In this document: positions 10,479 through 19,254 of the stretch, one piece after another | How the letters are laid out: every line of letters starts with the position of its first letter | How positions within the stretch are numbered: the stretch's first letter is position 1 | Origin: JASBTN01 sp965228805 | GTDB taxonomy: Bacteria; Pseudomonadota; Alphaproteobacteria; Rhodobacterales; Rhodobacteraceae | Assembly (NCBI RefSeq): GCF_965228805.1 | Contig: NZ_CBDDIE010000003.1 | Span: 1,860,001 to 1,924,000 of the forward strand | DNA: 64,000 bases | Direction of reading: 5' to 3' | Made by a program: the position numbers and the translations under genes | The notes under the pieces: generated by a model | Databases searched by the model: none | Told to the model about the DNA's origin: nothing | The model's input: the letters and a program-made list of their open reading frames with translations, nothing else

Positions 10479-11462
10479 ATGCGCCGTTATTTGACACTCG
10501 TTTTTGCCTTCCTGCTGACACTTAACACCGCTTCTGCCGAACCCATTGGGCAGGTGGCGTCCCTCACCCCGACCCTGCGTGGTGATGCCGGGCGCCTGTC
10601 ACTGGGCGCGCCGGTTCATGCCGGGGAAGAGATCACCAGCTCGGCCTCGGGACGCGGGCAGTTGCTGTTTCTGGACCAGACCACCCTGTCGATTGCGCCC
10701 AACAGCCGGATCACGCTGGATCGTTTCGTTTATGACCCTGACCGGGGGGTGGGTGAGGTCGCGCTGGGCCTGACCCGTGGCGCGCTGCGCTTTATCGGCG
10801 GCAAGACGACCCAGCGGCAGGAGGGGGTGATCACCACGCCTTCGGCGACCATCGGCGTGCGCGGATCGTCGGCCCTGATCTGGGTGCAGAATCCGGGGCG
10901 CAGCCTGGCGGTGTTCCTTGCGGGCGAAAAGCTGTGCCTGGAGGTGGGCGGGGCGCGCCATTGCACCAATCGCAAGGGCGGGGTGTTGACCAATGAGGGC
11001 TACCAGGGGCGGATCGCGCCTGAGAGCCTGGCGCAGCTGTTGGAGATGATCGACGGCCCGCCCGGCCCGATGCGCCCCGGCACACGGCCCTGGACTGGGA
11101 TCGAAGACGGCGCGCCGCCGGATCGCGGGCCGGTGTCGACCACCGGGGAGGAGCCGGACGAGGGGGCGCAGGAGCGCGACTTCCTTCGGGACACGCTGAC
11201 GGGCATTCTGCCGGAGCCCAGCGTGAACCCGGGTGATCCCGTTGCCCCTGTGGACCCTGTGGACCCGACCGATCCGATTGATCCGGGTGGGAGCAACTGT
11301 GATGATCCGACCTATGTGGCGGACTTCTATGGGGGGGATTTTGACCTGTGCGTGTTGGAGGAAGGCGGGGTGCCTATCGACCCGAGCTGTGCGTTGAGCC
11401 CGTCGCAGGTGCTGGACCAGGCAGAGGGGCTGCCAGTTGCTCGTCTGACCTGTCTTCCGTGA
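10479..11462 (+). CDS. exported FecR-domain protein
   Basis: A 327-aa protein with a clear signal peptide (MRRYLTLVFAFLLTLNTASA) followed by a FecR-type domain at about residues 45-150: GEEITSSASGRGQLLFLDQT, LSIAPNSRITLDRFVY and TTPSATIGVRGSSALI. The rest is low-complexity and acidic, including a DP-repeat near residue 250 (VDPVDPTDPIDPG), then four Cys toward the C-terminus. Unlike the classical ferric-citrate FecR it has no N-terminal cytoplasmic helix, so it is probably periplasmic or surface-exposed. Such stand-alone FecR domains often sit by CHASE2 cyclases or outer-membrane proteins; here both kinds of neighbour are present. Its function is unknown. Confidence 0.8.
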   Translation: MRRYLTLVFAFLLTLNTASAEPIGQVASLTPTLRGDAGRLSLGAPVHAGEEITSSASGRGQLLFLDQTTLSIAPNSRITLDRFVYDPDRGVGEVALGLTRGALRFIGGKTTQRQEGVITTPSATIGVRGSSALIWVQNPGRSLAVFLAGEKLCLEVGGARHCTNRKGGVLTNEGYQGRIAPESLAQLLEMIDGPPGPMRPGTRPWTGIEDGAPPDRGPVSTTGEEPDEGAQERDFLRDTLTGILPEPSVNPGDPVAPVDPVDPTDPIDPGGSNCDDPTYVADFYGGDFDLCVLEEGGVPIDPSCALSPSQVLDQAEGLPVARLTCLP

Positions 11463-11607
11463 TGCGCAGTTGAAACGCCTGCCCTGCTTGACGAGCTGAT
11501 CGCCTGCGGCGGGCGGGGTGCTCCCGCCCCGCGCCTACGCCCCTGTGGGGCTGGTCACGGGTTGGGCCGGGCGCGGTTTGCTGCGCAAACCGCGGGGGCT
11601 GCACCCG

Positions 11608-13791
11608 TCAGCGCTTGTCCCGGGCGGTATGGGCGCCGGTCCAGTCTGGGCCGGGTGGGGTCGTGCGGCAGGTCTGGATCCGGGAGAGGTAGAGCGCGGC
11701 CAGCCTGTCGAGTGGCCAGCCGTCGAGGGCTTGCGTTGCCAGGGCAGCGAAGGCCAGTTCGGCGGTGTCCCAGTTACGGGCCAGGAAGGCGGCGCGCGCC
11801 TGGGCCAGGCGATGGCAGAGGGCGCGCGTCTCGGGTGTGGCCGGGGCAATGCTGTGCACAGGGATTGGTGCGCTGCGGCCTTTCACGGTGACCAGGTCAA
11901 GCTGTGGGGCAATGAGGCCCGTCGGCAGGTCGCCTATGCTGTCGGGGCCTGCACAGTTGCCAACGCCATAGAGCCTGGTCAGCCCTTCGAGCCGTGCGGC
12001 CAGGGTCACGCTGTCGCCGATGCATGTATAGCTAAGCCGGTTCTGTGACCCCATAAGCCCGACCTGGCAGGGGCCGGTGTTGAGGCCAATAGAGACCTGG
12101 ACCGGAGGCTGGCCCTGACGTTCGAGCATCAGGTTGGCCTGATCCACAGCGCGGGTCACGGCAGGGACGGCGGTGCAGGCGCGGGTTGCGTGATCCGGGG
12201 TCTCGATCGGTGCGTTCCAGAAAGCCATCACCGCGTCGCCCATGAACTTGTCGATGGTTGCTCCTTGGGCGACCAGGGCCTCGGACACGGTGGAGAGGAA
12301 CCCGTTTACCAGACGAACCACATCCGCCGGGGGCATGTTCTCGGTCAGGGTGGTAAAGCCACGCATGTCGACGAACATGACGGAAAGGGTGCGGTCGGCC
12401 CCTTCGGGTGTCAGCGCGCCCGCCGGGTCGTCGGCCACCTGGGCCAGTAAGGCAGGCGGTAGGAAATAGGCGAACCGGTCACGCACCGCGCGTCGGGCGC
12501 GCTCCTTGGCAAGGATGCCCAGGGTGGTGCCGGGCAGGTAGAGGCCAAGCACTGCGAGCATCGGCCAAAGCGGGTCCAGAAGCAGCCCTTTGCCGAAGGC
12601 GAGCCAGGCTACCGCAGGAGGAAGGGTGAATGCGATGGCCGCGGTGGCGAGGCTGAGCACCGGTCGTTGGCGCAGCAGTACCAGAGTCAAGGTGGCTACC
12701 AACGCCAGCAGGGCCAGCACCTCGGTCCCGCGCGCCCAGTCGGGGCGGGCCAGGAACTGCCCGGCAAGGATCTGCTCCAACACTTCGGCATGCAGGGTGA
12801 CACCGGGCACATGGTCAGACAGCGGCGTGGCGCGGATGTCAAAGAGCCCCTGGGCAGAGCTGCCGACCAGAACGATCTTGCCCGCCACGGCGGCCTCCAG
12901 TGCGGGGTCGTGATCCGATACCGACAGCACCTGTTCTGCCGGGGTGATCCGCTGCGGATAATGGCCTGCGAAATGCACGCGAAAACGGCCCTGGCCATCC
13001 AGTGGCGCCTCGAACGCGCCGATTTTCAAGGCAACGGGGCTTGCTTTGCCGCCCTCGCCGGAGCCCTGGCCGGTGCGCAGCACATAGCCGCCCGCGCCCT
13101 GGGCGACGCGCAGCAGTTCGGCGGAAAGGGATGGCAGCAGGCTGTCTCCCAAGCGCGAGACCATGGGCACAGCGCGCACAATGCCGTCGGAACCACGCCC
13201 AAGGCTGACCAAGCCGAGTCCCGCGGCGGGTTCCTGCAACGCGGCCAAGTTGTCCAAGGCGCCGGGCCAGCCGATCAGGGCGGCATCGGGCCGTGTGCCG
13301 GTAAAGGCGATCCCGGCCTTGGCGGCGGGCACCGAGCCCCGCGGGGCACCGGCGAAAGACAGGACGGTTGGACCACTGCCGATGGAAGTCGCAAAGATCG
13401 CATCATGGGCGGGCAGGTCGGGCAGCTCAAGCTGCGGTCCGCCGAAGCGCGCCCAGCTTTCGGATATCTGCTCGGGCGAGCTGCGGTCGGGATCGGCAAA
13501 CAGGATGTCATAGCCGACCACCGCCGCGCCGTGCTGAAACAGCTGGTCGTTCAGCCGGGCCAGATAGCTGCGCGGCCAGGGCCATTGGCCGAAGGTTTGC
13601 AACGCGACCTCGTCGATGTCGATGATATGCACCGGCGCATCCGGATCGAAGGTGCGTGGCTGGGCGCGCATGAATGCGTCGTGCAGCGCATCCGTGGCAC
13701 GGGTGGCCAGGGGGGGAGCGATGGAGGAAAGCGCCAGCGTGATCAGGGCAACGGCCGCCCCCAGCACCAGGGTCCAGCGCCGCGCAGTCAT
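11608..13791 (-). CDS. CHASE2-domain class III adenylate/guanylate cyclase
   Basis: A 727-aa membrane cyclase. After one N-terminal helix (residues about 7-28) comes a periplasmic CHASE2 sensor domain to about residue 345 (HIIDIDEVALQTFGQWPWPR; GKIVLVGSSAQGLFDIR), then three transmembrane helices at about 355-440, then a class III cyclase domain. The two metal-binding Asp are in SVMFVDMRGFTTLTE and KFMGDAVMAFWN; YTCIGDSVTLAARLEGL is the transition-state helix, so the catalytic set looks intact. It makes cAMP (or possibly cGMP) from NTP on the cytosolic side in response to an unknown periplasmic signal. Its start overlaps the stop of the upstream Popeye-like gene by 4 nt, so the two are translationally coupled. 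Confidence 0.92.
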   Translation of the reverse strand: MTARRWTLVLGAAVALITLALSSIAPPLATRATDALHDAFMRAQPRTFDPDAPVHIIDIDEVALQTFGQWPWPRSYLARLNDQLFQHGAAVVGYDILFADPDRSSPEQISESWARFGGPQLELPDLPAHDAIFATSIGSGPTVLSFAGAPRGSVPAAKAGIAFTGTRPDAALIGWPGALDNLAALQEPAAGLGLVSLGRGSDGIVRAVPMVSRLGDSLLPSLSAELLRVAQGAGGYVLRTGQGSGEGGKASPVALKIGAFEAPLDGQGRFRVHFAGHYPQRITPAEQVLSVSDHDPALEAAVAGKIVLVGSSAQGLFDIRATPLSDHVPGVTLHAEVLEQILAGQFLARPDWARGTEVLALLALVATLTLVLLRQRPVLSLATAAIAFTLPPAVAWLAFGKGLLLDPLWPMLAVLGLYLPGTTLGILAKERARRAVRDRFAYFLPPALLAQVADDPAGALTPEGADRTLSVMFVDMRGFTTLTENMPPADVVRLVNGFLSTVSEALVAQGATIDKFMGDAVMAFWNAPIETPDHATRACTAVPAVTRAVDQANLMLERQGQPPVQVSIGLNTGPCQVGLMGSQNRLSYTCIGDSVTLAARLEGLTRLYGVGNCAGPDSIGDLPTGLIAPQLDLVTVKGRSAPIPVHSIAPATPETRALCHRLAQARAAFLARNWDTAELAFAALATQALDGWPLDRLAALYLSRIQTCRTTPPGPDWTGAHTARDKR

Positions 13792-14540
13792 TCGCTGGGC
13801 ACAAGTGCTGCGGTGGACGGGTCCGAGCTGGGGTGTGTGGAGGGATCGACCTCGGCGCCGGGCGATACCTGCTCGCGGGTTGCTTGCGTGTGGATCGGCA
13901 CCGAATTGGCGACCTTGGCCGCCAGATCCTTGCCGAATAGCGCCACCATTGCATTGTTCAGCGGTGCCGAACGGCGCATTGCCCGCTGCAGCCCAGCCGT
14001 GTCAAAGCTGACGTACGCGCTGCCCTTCGACACGAAAACCGAGGCAGACGAACGCCCACCGTTCAGAAACACCAGCTCGCCTGCGAAGGCCGGACCGTGG
14101 GCCGCATAGGTCCGACCCAGTTTCTCGATCTCGATCCGGGTGGGGAACAGGAAAAAGAACCGGTCAAGTGTTGCACCCTCGGTGATGATCTCGGTGCGGG
14201 TCGGGGCCTTGTGCCAGGTCGCGTGTTTCATCACCCGGCGGAATTGTCCCGGGCGCAGGGTTGGAAAATGCTGATAGAGCCGCTTGGCATCGTCGGACAT
14301 GCGCAGGGTGGTGCGTTCGAAGACGATCAGCACGATCAGTCCGGTGTTGATCGCCACCAGGAAGGTATTGGTCGCCACGGATTGCAGGATCGGCACAGGT
14401 TGCAGCGCATAGAAGAGGATATCGCAAACCATGCCCGCCACCACCAGGCTGCGCAGCGCAAGCTCGTCGCGCACCAGGTAGCCCAGCGACTTCAGCGCCA
14501 GACCAAGGAACAGAATGCCCGCAAGGTAATGCGTGATCAT
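13788..14540 (-). CDS. Popeye-like membrane protein with cyclic-nucleotide-binding-fold domain
   Basis: A 250-aa protein with three predicted N-terminal transmembrane helices (about residues 3-20, 30-48 and 55-78; VATNTFLVAINTGLIVLIVF) followed by a soluble domain of about 120 residues with cNMP-binding-fold character (LYQHFPTLRPGQFRRVM, TEIITEGATLDRFFFLF, GPAFAGELVFLNGGRSSASV). Three helices then a degenerate cNMP domain is the layout of Popeye (POPDC) proteins, which bind cAMP. The family call is from pattern and memory, not a search. It is the first gene of an operon with the CHASE2 cyclase, overlapping it by 4 nt, which supports a role as receptor or partner of the nucleotide made there. 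The last 30 residues are a Ser/Pro/Thr-rich tail. Confidence 0.65.
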   Translation of the reverse strand: MITHYLAGILFLGLALKSLGYLVRDELALRSLVVAGMVCDILFYALQPVPILQSVATNTFLVAINTGLIVLIVFERTTLRMSDDAKRLYQHFPTLRPGQFRRVMKHATWHKAPTRTEIITEGATLDRFFFLFPTRIEIEKLGRTYAAHGPAFAGELVFLNGGRSSASVFVSKGSAYVSFDTAGLQRAMRRSAPLNNAMVALFGKDLAAKVANSVPIHTQATREQVSPGAEVDPSTHPSSDPSTAALVPSE

Positions 14541-14911
14541 GAAAGCCTCGGGTCAAAATTGATCAATTGGTCCAAGTGTAATGCCAGCCGAACTTGCGTG
14601 CGGGCAAGTGATGATTTCGTGACCCCGGCGAAGTGGCATCGTTGAACGTCAGACGGATTTGACCGTTGCGGCGTAGACTGACCCAAGTTTCGAAAAACGG
14701 ACAAATATGCGGGCTGTCCGAGAATATCCGGTTTGAGCCCAAGTTGTCGGATGCTGCGGTGAGCACGAATGATGGCTCACCATTTTTCAAGTTGCATCGG
14801 CCCGGATCTTGCGCATTGACCTTTTCGTTTCCGGACTGCGCATGAATCGGATCGCTCGAAAACCCGTCATTGCCCTAGCAGATCAATTCACACTGATCGA
14901 AAGGCAAAGAA
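14541..14911. other. intergenic stretch without a convincing gene; palindrome at 14557-14568
   Basis: This 371-nt stretch separates the Popeye-like gene from the broken dehydrogenase. Hand counts of five 60-nt lines give about 52-60 percent GC, below most coding lines nearby. A perfect 12-nt palindrome, AATTGATCAATT, lies at 14557-14568, 16 nt upstream of the Popeye-like start, where an operator would fit. A small minus-strand frame (14563-14790) has no recognisable motif and no strong ribosome site, so I do not call it. Confidence 0.5.
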
Positions 14912-15664
14912 ATGGAACTCAGCGATAAAACCTTCATCGTCACCGGAGCAAGTAGCGGAATTGGAGCTGCCGCCGCCCTTTTGCTCGCCTCAGCAGGAGC
15001 CAACGTTGTCCTCGGAGCCCGCAGAAAAGCTGAACTTGAACAAATTGCAGGGCAGATCAGGCACAGCGGCGGGCATGCAGTTTGCCTGTCCGGCGACGTC
15101 AGTGACGAGACCTATTCTCAGGCTCTTGTGACTTGTGCAAAGGACGAATTCGGCGGTCTTGACGGCGCGTTCAACAACGCGGGGATGACGGGAGAGTTGG
15201 GACCCGTCCCCGATATGCAGTCCAGCAATTGGCATGCAGTCTTGGATGTGAATCTGAACAGCGGCTTCTATGCCGCAAAGTACCAGATACCTGCGCTTCG
15301 CGAAAACGGTGGTGGGTCCATTGTCTTCACGTCTTCATTTGTGGGGCATACGATAGGATTGCCGGGCATGGCCGCCTATGCCGCCGCCAAGGCTGGCCTG
15401 ATTGGTATGGTCCAGGTGCTCGCGGCGGAACATGGTACAGAGAACATCCGTGTCAATGCCCTCTTGCCCGGAGGCACCATGACCCCCATGGCAGGTGATG
15501 ATGCCAGTTTCCACGATGTCGTGCGTGGCCTCCATGCGCTATAACGGATGGCTGAGCCGACAGAAATTGCGCAAGTTGCATTGTTCTTGCTTTCTGAGAA
15601 TGCGTCATTCGTGACCGGCAGTGCCATAATTGCCGACGGTGGAAATTCGATAAACAAGTTCTAG
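14912..15664 (+). pseudogene. short-chain dehydrogenase/reductase interrupted by one nonsense codon
   Basis: An NAD(P)-dependent SDR with the Rossmann motif TGASSGIGAAA (residues 11-21), the NNAG motif, and catalytic Ser, Tyr and Lys in FTSSFVGHT and AAYAAAKAGLIGM. A TAA at 15542-15544 ends the frame at residue 210, just after GLHAL. Reading straight through in the same frame gives the normal SDR C-terminus (RMAEPTEIAQVALFLLS, then SFVTGSAIIADGG) to a TAG at 15662-15664, a standard length of about 250 aa. Related SDRs commonly have Lys at the stop position, so one AAA-to-TAA change explains it. The truncated product lacks the last strand and helix and is probably inactive. The gene sits in a lower-GC patch and may be a recent arrival. 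Confidence 0.85.
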
Positions 15665-15922
15665 ACACAAAGAGCGGACATTGGCCGTCAAGCGTCGATG
15701 TCTGCTTCGTCCCGCGCAGCCGGCATTGGGTCAGAATTGCTTGGTGATTGGGCCAATGATGCATGACGCGCCGCGCTGATTGGATTCAGAAAACCGCTGG
15801 ACAAGAGCCAATGGTCCACGACGCTCAACAGACATGTATCTGCACGATTTCTGCACATCTTCTGAACGGAACCTGCGCGCGAGGCGGGCCATGACGGGGC
15901 CATGTTTTGAACGGAGGACATC

Positions 15923-17515
15923 ATGGCCAAGGAATTCATCCTGCGGGGCGTGCCCGCATCAATCCTGAATGACAGCTGGTGGTTGGGCAGCACGCCAAGC
16001 GACGCGAGTGGCGTGACCGGGCGGGAAGAAGTGCCGCCGGACCCGGGTGCGGCGGTGGGCCCCCTGGGGCGGGCCGGGCTTGGCCTTCTGGGACTGATCA
16101 TCGCGGCGGATCTCCTGTTCTGGAAGGTGAACCCGGGCCTGTCCCTGGCGATCTTCGCCGGGCTGATCTTTGCGGTGGCGTCCTGGCTGGGTCCGCGGCG
16201 GCGGTCGCTGGTCGGCCCCATGGCGGTGCTGGGGCTGGGTTTGTTGCCGGTGGTGGAACATGTACAGACCCTGTCGGTGGGGTTCCTGTTGGCAGGACTG
16301 ATCGCCGCGCTGGTGCTGGTGCGACTGGCACCAGGGGCCGGGCGAGTTGCCTTCGCCTCAGGTGTTGAACGGCTGATCCGTGCCCTGCCCGTGGCAGGTC
16401 TGGAGCGGCTGAGGGTGGTGTTTCCGCATCTGCCCGCACTTGGTCTTGCAGAGATTGGGAGGTTGAGCGGCTATGTCTCCGAAGGGCAGGGCGGCCTGGC
16501 CCAACGTCTTCGGGCGGGGCTGCGAAACTGGGCCTTTCCGCTGGGTGGTGCGCTGGTGCTCTCGGCACTGCTGATCGGGGCTAACCCGGTGCTGGAACTG
16601 GCGCTGATCGAACTCTTCGCGGTTGATGTGGACCTGGTCGAGCTTGCGCTGCGCGCGGTGTTTTGGCTGGGTATCGGCCTGATCCTCTGGCCGCTCTTGA
16701 ACGCGCCGGAGGCCGGAGAGGCCCCCACGCCCCTGCCGGTCCTGTCCCTGCCCGGCTTCGGGCTGAACCCCGGATCTGTCCTGCGGGCGCTGATCACCTT
16801 CAATGCGCTCCTGGCAGTGCAGAGCGTGATGGACCTGTCGATCCTGGTGGGCGGCGCCAGCCTGCCCGAGGGGATGAGCCACGCCGAATATGCCCATCGG
16901 GGGGCCTATCCGCTTCTGGCCACCGCGATGCTGGCGGGTGCCTTTGCCCTGGCCGCGCGACCGTTCTTGGGGGAGCACCGGTTGCTGAAGCCGCTGGTGA
17001 TGCTCTGGCTCGGCCAGAATGTCGCGCTGGGCCTGTCGGCGATGCTGCGTCTGAACCTCTATGTCGGCGAATACGGGCTGACCTATCTGCGCATTCATGC
17101 AGGCATCTGGATGGGGCTGGTGGTGATCGGGCTGGGCCTGACCGCCTGGCAAATCCTGCGCGCGCGGTCGAATGGCTGGCTGATGCTGCGGGCGGCGGGG
17201 CTGGGGGTGGCGACGCTCTATGCCTGCTGCTTTGTAAACTTCGCGGCGATTATCGCCGAGGAGAACATCGAGCTGGCGGCCCGAGGGCAAGGGCAGACCC
17301 TGGACTATCGCTACTTGTGCGGACTTGGGCCCATGGCGGACCGGGCCATTGGTGAAGCGTTCCTGCGACACCCCGATCTGGCCAGCAATTCACTGATGCA
17401 TACCTGTTGGCGTGATGATTTGCCGGGCAGTGGAGATCCGCGCGAATGGGGCTTTCGTTCCGCGCGCGTCCGGGCCTATCTTCTGGAGGCATATCAGGGA
17501 AAGACGCCGTTATGA
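15923..17515 (+). CDS. DUF4153-type polytopic membrane protein
   Basis: A 530-aa inner-membrane protein with about a dozen hydrophobic segments starting near residue 48 (LGLLGLIIAADLLFW), a short charged stretch near residues 150-190, and a soluble C-terminal region of about 80 residues with CW and RAYLLEAY motifs. It resembles the DUF4153/DUF4173 family; no enzymatic motif is visible. The stop overlaps the start of the response-regulator gene by 4 nt, so membrane protein, regulator and kinase form one unit, and a role in the signal path (accessory sensor or target) is plausible but unproven. The start at 15923 has GGAGG 8 nt upstream. Confidence 0.7.
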   Translation: MAKEFILRGVPASILNDSWWLGSTPSDASGVTGREEVPPDPGAAVGPLGRAGLGLLGLIIAADLLFWKVNPGLSLAIFAGLIFAVASWLGPRRRSLVGPMAVLGLGLLPVVEHVQTLSVGFLLAGLIAALVLVRLAPGAGRVAFASGVERLIRALPVAGLERLRVVFPHLPALGLAEIGRLSGYVSEGQGGLAQRLRAGLRNWAFPLGGALVLSALLIGANPVLELALIELFAVDVDLVELALRAVFWLGIGLILWPLLNAPEAGEAPTPLPVLSLPGFGLNPGSVLRALITFNALLAVQSVMDLSILVGGASLPEGMSHAEYAHRGAYPLLATAMLAGAFALAARPFLGEHRLLKPLVMLWLGQNVALGLSAMLRLNLYVGEYGLTYLRIHAGIWMGLVVIGLGLTAWQILRARSNGWLMLRAAGLGVATLYACCFVNFAAIIAEENIELAARGQGQTLDYRYLCGLGPMADRAIGEAFLRHPDLASNSLMHTCWRDDLPGSGDPREWGFRSARVRAYLLEAYQGKTPL

Positions 17516-18186
17516 AAATCCTGCTGGTCGATGACGATCCCCGCCTGCGCGAGCTGGTCGGGCTGGCGCTGGAACGCGCGGGTTATGCGGTGATCACGGC
17601 GGCGGATGGGCAACTGGCCCTGACCCACGCCGCCCGCGAGGCGCCGGATCTGATCGTATTGGATGTCGGCCTGCCGGAGCTGGACGGGTTCGAAGTTTGC
17701 CGCCGCATCCGCGCGCGCTCGGACGTGCCGATCCTGTTCCTGACCGCCCGCGATGACGAGATCGACCGCGTTCTGGGGTTGGAGCTGGGGGCGGATGACT
17801 ATGTGACCAAGCCGTTTTCTCCGCGCGAGTTGGTGGCCCGGGTGCGTGCGATCCTGAAACGCACCGGCAACGGGGCTGCGCGGGATCGGCTGGCTCATGG
17901 CGGGATCGAGATCGACCGGGCGGCGCATGTCTGTCGGGTTGGCGGCGCCCCTCTGGCGCTGACCGCGACCGAGTTCGCCCTTCTTGGTCAGTTGATCGAG
18001 GCCCCCGGCCAGCTGCGCAGCCGGGCGCAGCTTGTGAACGCAATTTGGGGCGCACATAGCCCGGTCTCGGACCGCACCTTGGACAGCCACCTGCGCAACC
18101 TGCGCGGCAAGCTGGCGGGTGCCGGGGCCGAGGATGCGGTGGAAACTGTGCATGGGGTCGGCGTGCGCCTGCGGGGGGCGGGCTGA
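17512..18186 (+). CDS. OmpR-family response regulator (CreB-like)
   Basis: A 224-aa DNA-binding response regulator. The receiver domain (residues 1-118) has the acidic pair DDD near residues 7-9, the phospho-acceptor Asp in IVLDVGLPELDGFE, the Thr of FLTARDDE and the Lys of VTKPFSPREL. The C-terminal winged helix (about 128-222) has LALTATEFALLGQLIEAPGQ, SDRTLDSHLRNLRGKL and VHGVGVRL. It overlaps the DUF4153 gene by 4 nt and the kinase by 1 nt. The closest named pair I recognise is CreBC, but CreD is absent and the DUF4153 protein takes its place, so I leave the symbol blank. Confidence 0.92.
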   Translation: MKILLVDDDPRLRELVGLALERAGYAVITAADGQLALTHAAREAPDLIVLDVGLPELDGFEVCRRIRARSDVPILFLTARDDEIDRVLGLELGADDYVTKPFSPRELVARVRAILKRTGNGAARDRLAHGGIEIDRAAHVCRVGGAPLALTATEFALLGQLIEAPGQLRSRAQLVNAIWGAHSPVSDRTLDSHLRNLRGKLAGAGAEDAVETVHGVGVRLRGAG

Positions 18187-19148
18187 TGGCGCGCAAGTGG
18201 CGCCCGTCGCTGGGGTTCGTGCTGGGCGGGGCACTGGCGGGCACTTTGGCGCTGTCGCTCGTCGGGCTGGTGGTGCTCAGATACCTGGGGCCGGAGATCG
18301 GCTTTCGTCCCGCAGCGGCGATCCTGGCCACGGGGATCGGGCTGGCGACGGCGGGGCTGGGCTGGCTGCTGGTGCGGCTGCTGCTGCGGCCCATTCGTGC
18401 GTTGGAGGATTACGCGGCCCAGGTCCGTGCCCGGCCGCGCGATCCGGTCGATCCGCCGCACCATTTCGGCACGCAGGAGCTGCGGGCAACGGCGGACAGC
18501 GTGATCGACATGGCGGGCACGCTGCGGGCGCGCGAGGCGACCATTCGCAACTATACCGACCATGTGACCCATGAAATCAAATCGCCCGTGGCGGCGATCC
18601 GGGCGGCGTCCGAGTTGTTGTCTGATGGGGATCTGACCGCCGAAGACCGTGCCCTGGTCGGCCAGATCGAAGGCGCCGCGGCGGAGATCCAGACCCAGCT
18701 CGACGCCCTGCGCGACGCGGCCCGCGCGCGTGAGCCGCGTCATGTCGGGCGGGCACGGGTGGCGGAGTTGGAGTTGAGCCATCCCGGGTTGCGCATCGAA
18801 GTCGAGGGGGAGGCCGAGTTGCCCCTGTCTCCGGACGGGCTACGCCTGGTGCTGCGGCACCTGATCGACAATGCGGCGGCACATGGGGCGGGGCGGGTCA
18901 TGGTGAGGTCCGAAGAGCTTCCAGGTGAGGTCGTGCTGCGCGTCGCAGATGACGGGCCGGGCGTCTCTGAAGGTAACCACGCCCGGGTCTTCGATGCGTT
19001 CTTCACCACCCGGCGCGAGGCGGGCGGCACCGGGATGGGGCTGCATATCCTGCGCAATGTGGTTGAGGCCCATGGCGGGAGCGTGACCTTGGAACCGGGT
19101 GGGCAGGGTGATCAAGGCGCGCGGTTTCGGGTGAGTTTTCCGGTCTGA
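18186..19148 (+). CDS. sensor histidine kinase (CreC-like, short periplasmic part)
   Basis: A 320-aa membrane kinase. Two adjacent transmembrane helices (about residues 10-32 and 40-64) leave almost no periplasmic loop, so it probably senses within the membrane or through a partner. A HAMP-like linker is followed by the H-box VTHEIKSPVAAIRAASELL (phospho-His near residue 137) and a HATPase_c domain with an N-box (LIDNAAAHG), G1 (VADDGPGVSE) and G2 (GGTGMGLHILRNVVEAHGG). It follows its regulator with a 1-nt overlap. The short sensor part fits the idea that the co-transcribed DUF4153 membrane protein supplies the input. Confidence 0.92.
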   Translation: MARKWRPSLGFVLGGALAGTLALSLVGLVVLRYLGPEIGFRPAAAILATGIGLATAGLGWLLVRLLLRPIRALEDYAAQVRARPRDPVDPPHHFGTQELRATADSVIDMAGTLRAREATIRNYTDHVTHEIKSPVAAIRAASELLSDGDLTAEDRALVGQIEGAAAEIQTQLDALRDAARAREPRHVGRARVAELELSHPGLRIEVEGEAELPLSPDGLRLVLRHLIDNAAAHGAGRVMVRSEELPGEVVLRVADDGPGVSEGNHARVFDAFFTTRREAGGTGMGLHILRNVVEAHGGSVTLEPGGQGDQGARFRVSFPV

Positions 19149-19254
19149 GCCAGGCACACCCCGAGGCGCGCAGCGCCGAGGCAAGCGTCCCGATTACGGG
19201 GCGCGTCGCCCGGCAGCGGGCATTGCCCGCGAGAGGGCCACCGCCCCGCAGGGG

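Noticed and set aside
11250..11290. Tandem GTGGACCC-type repeat in the FecR gene as a regulatory repeat
   Set aside because: It encodes the low-complexity DP-rich linker of the protein and is explained by coding sequence.
12667..14109. Long plus-strand frame opposite the cyclase and Popeye-like genes
   Set aside because: Antisense shadow of genes with intact catalytic motifs; no ribosome site or recognisable domain.
15665..15922. Possible transposon remnant between the broken dehydrogenase and the DUF4153 gene
   Set aside because: No terminal inverted repeats, target duplication or transposase fragment could be recognised in either strand.
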